A stretch of 64,000 nucleotides of DNA, from positions 1 to 64,000 of the forward strand of contig RPFO01000600.1 in assembly GCA_009746045.1 (NCBI GenBank). The letters are read 5' to 3'. Position numbers and translations under genes: made by a program. Below, one piece after another: positions 58,575 to 64,000 of the stretch. This stretch comes from Mesostigma viride (lineage: Eukaryota > Streptophyta > Mesostigmatophyceae > Mesostigmatales > Mesostigmataceae). Numbering within the stretch: position 1 is the stretch's first letter; every line of letters starts with the position of its first letter. Under the pieces are notes generated by a model. That model saw nothing but the letters and a program-made list of their open reading frames with translations. It was not told the DNA's origin and ran no database searches.

Positions 58575-60852
58575 CATAGTCCAAGCCCTTGTTGAGAAGG
58601 CCTAGAAATACACACAGCAGCAGCCTCCAAGTGTCATGCAGCATGCCAGGGGTATACAACTCCTCAGCGGTGCACTCACCAGTACCCTTGAACTCATTCA
58701 GCACTGGCCTGACATGTGGTACCTTGACCCCGTCCACCTCCTTCATCTTGATGACAAACTTGAGCTTGAGTAGACGTCGTGCAGGAGGCAGGTCATTGAC
58801 AGGTTCCACGCATTTCTTGGAGATCCAGTCCTCCCCAGATTTAATCAGACCCAGTGTGACCTGGGGACACATAATGGGAGAGGACATGAGCTTCACCAGG
58901 CCTTGGTAGTTTATAGGGCTGTGTCCAGCAAGTGAGTGAGGACCAATGCCCAAACTGCTTGGATGACTAGCAGCTGGCAGTATGAGGTCATCAACCAAGG
59001 GCTCCTGCCCCTGGCACACTTGCACACGCTTAACCGACCTGGTTACTGCACGTGATAGGTGAGTGGTCCTGAAATTAATCAGTGGGACCTGACCAGCCCC
59101 TTCCTTAGTCAGGAGAGAGGACGTGATCACTACTCCATCCTGGCATAGGAAATTCTGCCCCAGAAGAGCAGGTCCTTGATAGCCCTCCAAGACACAAAAA
59201 GCAGTGTCCTGTCCAAGGATAGGAATGAATACCTCACCCAGTACCTTCACGTGTACCCCGCCACTGAAGTCAGACACAAACTGATAGCTGGGTTCAGACA
59301 TGCTGTACCCTGCTGCAGCCCTGGTCCCAATGATGGAAACCTGAGAATTAGTGTCTACCTCTAAGGCAGTGTCCAGCCCCAGATTGCCATGCCACCTGAG
59401 CTTGGCTACCTTGGGCTGCTTCTTGGCCCTTTGTAGAGCCCCAATCAATCCAGCCAAACTTGTCCCCCTGGGCTTGGTTAGTGCCTTGGGCTTGACAGTT
59501 GACTCCCCAGCTGTTGACCTTGCAGCCTGTTCAACAAGTACCTCTGCAACCTGGCCAGGGCTGACAGATTCCCCTGCAACAGATGTGGTCGTTGCGTCAG
59601 TGATGTCACCTGGGACCTGAAAATCCTGCAGATCCTGTGAGCCTTGTGCCTGACTGCCCTCATTCATCAGGTTAGGCTTGACATATGACCAACTCAGCCG
59701 GTGTACATGCTTTGGTTCGTCCTCCATGCTGACCAAGCATGCGTGGCTAGCTTCATCAACCTGGGTAACCACCCCAGGACTCCAGCTACCACGTTTGCCA
59801 TAAAGGCTAGGTTCCTTCCAAGCTAGGACCTTCTGACCCACTTGTGGCTCCAGCATCTTCCAACCCCGGTCCTTCTCCCTCAGCTTGGCAAAGGTGACAT
59901 GTGCAGCATGTTTCCAGCCCTCCAGCACATGTGGTGGGCACAGGCCATGATATAGACCCATTGGGCTGACAGCAACTCCATCATAGTAGAAGTTAACCCT
60001 GCTGTTCAGCTGCTGCTCCACGTTCCTCAGCCATGCACTCCTGACAAGTGCAGGTGCAGACAAGGGTACCCAGTCTTCAGAGATGATCAATTTCTTGACC
60101 TCCTGGATTGCCCTCTCGATAGCACCCTGCTGCCCATGAGCCTCCCTAGGTGTAACCAGCAACTCAGGAAGGGTAGGATCACCCTTGAGATGCTGAAACT
60201 GCATGTCCACCTGGATCCTTGTGGTAGGAAACTTGGCTCTTACATTCTGCAGGGCAGCCAGCAAGTACCTGTTCTTCATAGAAGGTAAATGCTCCAGCAC
60301 CTTGTATTTCGTGTACCTGTCCACGCACACCAACAGTTGCATGCCCCTGATGTGTTGGATATCACACTGCAGATCACCAATGCTCTGAGGTAGAGCTTTG
60401 GCATGTGATTTCCTGGGCTTGTTGGAGGACAACTGGCACTTACACCGTGAGGCAGCTTGCTGACACGCCTTAAGAAGGGGTGCCCTGCCCATACGGAAGG
60501 CAAAGTTGTTTGACAGAGAAGTGGCATGCCCAAACATGTTGTGGATTCGGGCACCCAACTCCTGGTACACAGAGGAAGCAGTCCCTGGCACAGTCAGGAC
60601 TGTGCTGTCAGGTTGTCCAGCATCACCATGCTGACTTCCATCCTGTTCTGACTCAGAGCCTGAGTCACCCTGCTCATGCCCAACACCTGGACCGCCAGCA
60701 GGGACCACATGCATACCACCAGAGGCCTTCACACCCCTCTGTGGTTGTACATTGGTTTCTCTCAAAATGAGAGGTCCACCCTCGTGCCCAGCACGAGGAT
60801 GCATAGGGTCAGACATTCTTACAGCTGCACCAGCTGTCAAGGACGTCTTCAT
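58575..60852 (-). CDS. E3 pol 5' part: integrase, protease-like domain, RT start
   Basis: The open frame starts at the ATG at 60852 (about 760 codons). After a polar linker come the zinc part (RIHNMFGHATSLSN...SRCKC), the integrase core with LQCDIQHIRGMQLLV, RIQVDMQFQHLKG and GQQGAIERAIQEVKKLI (D, D, E), and a C-terminal domain with VGQKVLAWKEP...RGSWSPGVVTQVD. Then follows ALEVDTNSQVSIIGTRAA (protease-like, Gly replaced by Asn), VFIPILGQDTAFCVLEGY, PALLGQNFLCQDG and the RT N-terminus (YTPGMLHDTWRLLLCVFLG, LLNKGLDY), cut by element D. Confidence 0.75.
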
Positions 60853-60993
60853 AGGAACCTGTACCTCTCCAGGTGACCTGGGGCCACACTGAACCTGGAG
60901 ATCACCCTCTTGTTGCCCAGATATAAAATCTGCATTGGAGCACCTGGCCTCCCCCTTGGGTGAATTAAGGTGTGTAGGGGTTGCCTCAGACAG

Positions 60994-62108
60994 TCACTGC
61001 TCCTTGTTGTCTTCTTGCTGACTGCCCTTTGAAGGCTGGCCTGCCTGGGACTTGTTGTTGTTCTTCTTGTTGTTGTTGTTATTCTTGTTGCTGCCCTGGC
61101 CCTGGGACTTCTTGAAGCTGGGACACTCCTTCTTGATGTGCCCCCACCCCTTGCACAGGTAGCATTGTATCTTGGACTTGCCCTGGCCACTGCCCCCATT
61201 GTCAGACGCGTTGCCCTGCTTGGGCTGACCACCCACCCGCCTGAACACCGACTTGGAGTGTGACCTCCTGTCAGAATCAGGTGAATGATCTCCCTTGCGC
61301 TTGTTATGGTTGCCCCTACGCCCTCCTTGGCTTCGGTCAGCCTCAGACGTCTTGGAGCCACCCTGGGTACGCCCGCCTGCCTGGGTAGCCTTCACTGCTG
61401 GCACTCCACCCTCAAACAGCTCCTCTGCCTCGAGAGCTTGTTTAATGATGACCTTGTAGGCCTTCAGGGTAGAGTGTGGGGCACACATGACTTTTAAGGA
61501 GCCACGTGTCGCCTTATCCAGCCCAGAAACCTTGAGCCAGTTGGTTAGGGCTATGTTATCAGCGACATTAAAGCCGTGAGCCCTGCCCTCCTCAACCATC
61601 TTACAATAGTTGAGAAAGTTCTGGATCAGGTCCCCCTTGACCTCCCACCCTTGGTACTTGTCCTGCCAATGGATGCCGACCTTCTTTCGTTGGTCTTCCA
61701 GCAGCTCCTTCAGCTCAGCCACGTACAGTGCCCAGGCTTATTGGCCTTTTTGCACTCCCTGGTTAGGTCCTTAATCTGGTCAGTACACTTGCCAAAAGTG
61801 CTACTGCCTATCCAGATTTGATAGTAATTTGTACCACCGTACAAGCTAGGGAACCCTTCCAATCCCTCCACAAACTCTTCAGCCTGCTTAGGCTTGGAGT
61901 CTGAGGTTACAGGCTGCAACTGATTGACAATTAAAAGACCCTGTGTGGTAAGATCAAAGCCATGAATAGCTTGTGCATTATTATTATTGTGAGGAAGGTT
62001 GGTAATCTCTCCGGTAAGCCCCACGTCATCTACGTGAGCGGTTCCACTACCAGCACCCCCATTATTATTCCCACTGGCTGGACCCTTGCTACGGCGTCCC
62101 TCAGCCAT
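60994..62108 (-). pseudogene. E3 gag with zinc knuckle, one frameshift
   Basis: The ATG at 62108 opens a polar region and FVEGLEGFPSLYGGTNYYQIW. Near 61,730-61,740 the frame moves by one base into VAELKELLEDQRKKVGIHWQ, VIIKQALEAEELFEGG and the zinc knuckle CYLCKGWGHIKKEC (C-x2-C-x4-H-x4-C), followed by an Asn/Lys-rich end. This is standard gag design. Confidence 0.7.
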
Positions 62109-62277
62109 CCTGCACTACCAGCTATTCAAAGAACACCTTAACAAAGCAGCAGAAAATATGTACAAAATTTTTGTGTCGCCACTGCCGCCTGCGCCGGTGT
62201 CGCTGCCGCCCCGCGAATTGCCGCTGAAAATTCGACAAAAAAATGTCGACGAGTACTGCAGAAGAAAATTAGGCCGA

Positions 62278-62988
62278 CTAGTAGTCAAGGCCCCTGAAGT
62301 CGCAGTACGTGTATACGAACTCACGATCCTCCATATCCAGCTCCGGACCTGCACCGGTATGAATTAAAACCGGCGTGCTCCCCGCCGCGTAAGTTGCGAC
62401 GCGCCGACGCGCGACGAGGCGCAGAGGATGTGTAAAGATCGTCAATAATTCCCACCCCGCGGGAATCCACTCTCGCACAGAGGCGAGAAATGCCACCAGG
62501 TTAATTAAAACCTGGCGCTCGCGACTGCGTACGCCGCGAGTGAGCAGCGATAACAGCGCGAGATCCTGAAACAAATTTGTCGACACCGCCGGCGCGCCCC
62601 CCGTGCGTAGCGATGCCCAGTTTTGCAGGTTTCTCTGGTAACCGGTGAGTGAAGAGAGGACGTTGTCCAACTCCTCAATGGCAGTCGTGACTTCGGTCAC
62701 CGACCGCAAACCTCCCCGCACCTGGACCGTAAATGTCGATAAAATGTTTCGAATCTGGTCCAACAGGTTGCGGATTGCCGGCACCAGTGCTGGCAAATCG
62801 GGGTCCTCGGGGTTATCCCCGAGCAATGCGTGAGCTGCACGCTGCTGACGATGAAGCTCGTCGAGCGAGACCGTTACTTCGTCGAGCAATTGCTGCCACG
62901 ACGGCACCGTCGGTCTTGACGAAGAACCAGCCGGCGGAGCGGCTATTTCCTCATCGTCCGGAATCCGAAATTCTTCCGAATTTGGCAT
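62278..62988 (-). CDS. E3 extra ORF upstream of gag
   Basis: This intact 236-residue frame starts at the ATG at 62988, 24 bp inside the 5' LTR. It is mostly helical and Leu-rich (SWQQLLDEVTVSLDELHRQQ, LVPAIRNLLDQIRNILSTF), with a Pro-rich patch near residue 20 and an acidic end. It has no enzyme or zinc motif and no obvious likeness to the E2 extra ORF apart from position. Confidence 0.55.
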   Translation of the reverse strand: MPNSEEFRIPDDEEIAAPPAGSSSRPTVPSWQQLLDEVTVSLDELHRQQRAAHALLGDNPEDPDLPALVPAIRNLLDQIRNILSTFTVQVRGGLRSVTEVTTAIEELDNVLSSLTGYQRNLQNWASLRTGGAPAVSTNLFQDLALLSLLTRGVRSRERQVLINLVAFLASVREWIPAGWELLTIFTHPLRLVARRRVATYAAGSTPVLIHTGAGPELDMEDREFVYTYCDFRGLDY

Positions 62989-63012
62989 CTTTTTGACAGA
63001 GCGTGTAATACG

Positions 63013-63629
63013 AGTTGTGAGGGTAAGAATGCCACGAATTCCGCCATGGTTCTTGCAGGAAGTTGCCTTTATTAATAATCAGGAAACACAGACGTAAGTC
63101 ACGTCACTTCCAAGACTGCACGCAGCACAGACGACAGGGTCGCAGTGCCAAGAGAACGTGCACGCAAGAACTAGCGTCCCGGTGTGACCAAGTCACTCAT
63201 ATAGCTTACTAGGGACGCGTCCAAGTATTCAGCTGCACTGTCACAGCTGAACTGTCAATCAATTGATTACACAGACTCTGGCACGCCTTTGGCGCGCAGA
63301 TCTATCAATTGTCCATACGGCTAGTCCTGTGGACCTATCCGTACACTAGTCAGCATCAATTGTCTCATAGGTCCTGGCGCGCTACAGTGCGCCTACCTAT
63401 CAATTGACCATCAAGTCCTGTACAAGTCCTGTCAACGTCCTGCGGACTATCAAAGTGACACTTGTACATCCTGTGTCCGTACGCGCCCACAGTGGCGCGC
63501 CGGGTACTGTCGGCACAGCCTAGGAAACGTCATAACTTTTACGTTCCTTAACCAAATGAGGCGTTCAAGGTGCCGTTGGAAAGAGCGTAACAATCTCTAT
63601 CCATCTAACGTAAATCCTTTACGTTAACT
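63013..63629 (-). repeat. 5' LTR of E3
   Basis: This 617-bp LTR runs from AGTTGTGAGGGTAAG to TTTACGTTAACT. Confidence 0.85.
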
Positions 63630-63634
63630 GTACC

Positions 63635-64000
63635 ACCTCAGATGCTACGACAGGCGCATTATCCTTCACTACCCACCCCAGTGCCCTGTTGGCTGCCAGC
63701 TCACTCTCCATGCCATCCCCTTGCTTATAGCCTGCCACCGATGCCCATGGAACCCTATACACCCGATCATTCCACTCTATGTCTATGACCCGCAGCGGCC
63801 AGTCTAACTTTGTGATGGCCCCAGGCCCCTGCATGGTGCCCCGTTTGCCGCTGGGCGAGCTCTCCTTGTGGAACATGACCAACTGCCCGACCTCAAAAGC
63901 GCTAGACAAATCAGGCAGCGAGGCATCCTTGAGCCGCAGCTTGGCGGCGGTATCCTGTAGATGCTGTTGGTATGCCTCTACTACCTCGGGTGAGTAGGTG
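63635..64000 (-). pseudogene. E1 integrase C-terminal domain (partial)
   Basis: The minus-strand frame (ATG at 63909, continuing upstream out of the window in another frame) has FEVGQLVMFHKESSPSGKRG, QGPGAITKLD and YRVPWASVAGYK, the GPY/GPG-type C-terminal domain also seen in E2 and E3. It ends at the E3 insertion and continues at 53,638. The rest of E1 lies beyond the window. Confidence 0.6.

Larger units (their letters stand above)
53644..63629 (-). mobile_element. Copia-like LTR retrotransposon E3, carrying element D
   Basis: LTRs are at 53,644-54,266 (623 bp) and 63,013-63,629 (617 bp). The target duplication is GTACC (53,639-53,643 and 63,630-63,634). Termini are AGTTGTGAG...CGTTAACT. 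On the minus strand the order is extra ORF, gag with zinc knuckle, integrase, protease-like, RT, RNase H. A purine tract (AAAGAAAAGAAGGGATTGG on the minus strand) abuts the 3' LTR. It is split in RT by element D. Confidence 0.85.
36801..64000 (-). mobile_element. Copia-like retrotransposon E1, multiply interrupted and truncated
   Basis: Pieces of one minus-strand element lie at ~36,801-38,053 (RT end and RNase H), 44,705-45,827 (protease-like and RT start), 53,593-53,638 (linker) and 63,635-64,000 (integrase C-terminus). The pieces join in frame once each insertion and one copy of its 5-bp target duplication are removed. No 3' LTR is seen at the left, where the sequence passes into the CACTA-like exon near 36,835. 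The 5' end lies beyond the window. Confidence 0.75.

Overview
The window joins two very different sequences. Positions 1 to about 30,239 look like the end of a large DNA virus of the Nucleocytoviricota: compact, GC-rich genes on both strands, short spacers, TATA-like boxes a few bases before start codons, and several small membrane or virion-type proteins of kinds shared among algal giant viruses. From about 30,240 to 64,000 the sequence is eukaryotic repeat DNA: a tandem repeat, a spliced CACTA-like transposon gene, and a stack of LTR retrotransposons. The simplest reading is an endogenous giant-virus segment in a eukaryotic chromosome, perhaps that of an alga. A chimeric contig cannot be excluded from one window. 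I see no major capsid protein, DNA polymerase or packaging ATPase, so the virus family and the host are not fixed.

Viral part, 1-23.3 kb: an HTH-like protein, membrane proteins, a helical NCLDV protein, a tail-fibre-like cluster (3.1-8.9 kb) of large beta-rich proteins with LamG/concanavalin-like modules, a thermonuclease, a conserved NCLDV virion-type protein (10.1-11.4 kb), an IQ/U-box-like protein, a MYND zinc finger, a GNAT-like protein, three paralogous BRO-N-like proteins behind a shared upstream box, Cys/His proteins and a RING-like protein. Many of these genes are broken by single-base frame changes, often at homopolymers.

Viral end, 23.3-30.2 kb: a roughly 570-bp AT/homopolymer-rich repeat rich in GGATAGnCTTCT-like words, then a 6.1-kb nearly perfect palindrome with no central spacer (axis 27,189/27,190). 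Each arm carries the same three small genes and one copy of the 570-bp repeat. This resembles a replicated hairpin end or concatemer junction. It could also be a fold-back assembly product.

Host part: two copies of a 1,577-bp unit (30,241-33,286), minisatellites, and a multi-exon CACTA/En-Spm-like gene on the minus strand (34.5-36.8 kb). Next comes a truncated copia-like element, E1, running from about 36.8 kb past the right edge. E1 is split by three insertions: a 6.6-kb non-coding LTR element (38,059-44,699, target duplication ATCCC), copia-like E2 (45,828-53,587, CAGGG) and copia-like E3 (53,644-63,629, GTACC). E3 is itself split by a 2.1-kb non-coding LTR element, D (56,429-58,574, CATAG). 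E2 and E3 share an unusual plan: an extra ORF, gag with a zinc knuckle, integrase, an aspartic-protease-like fold whose active-site Gly is replaced, then reverse transcriptase with an HGDD box, then RNase H. E1 shows the same order from the integrase C-terminus onward. E2 and E3 LTRs end in AGTT...AACT instead of TG...CA.
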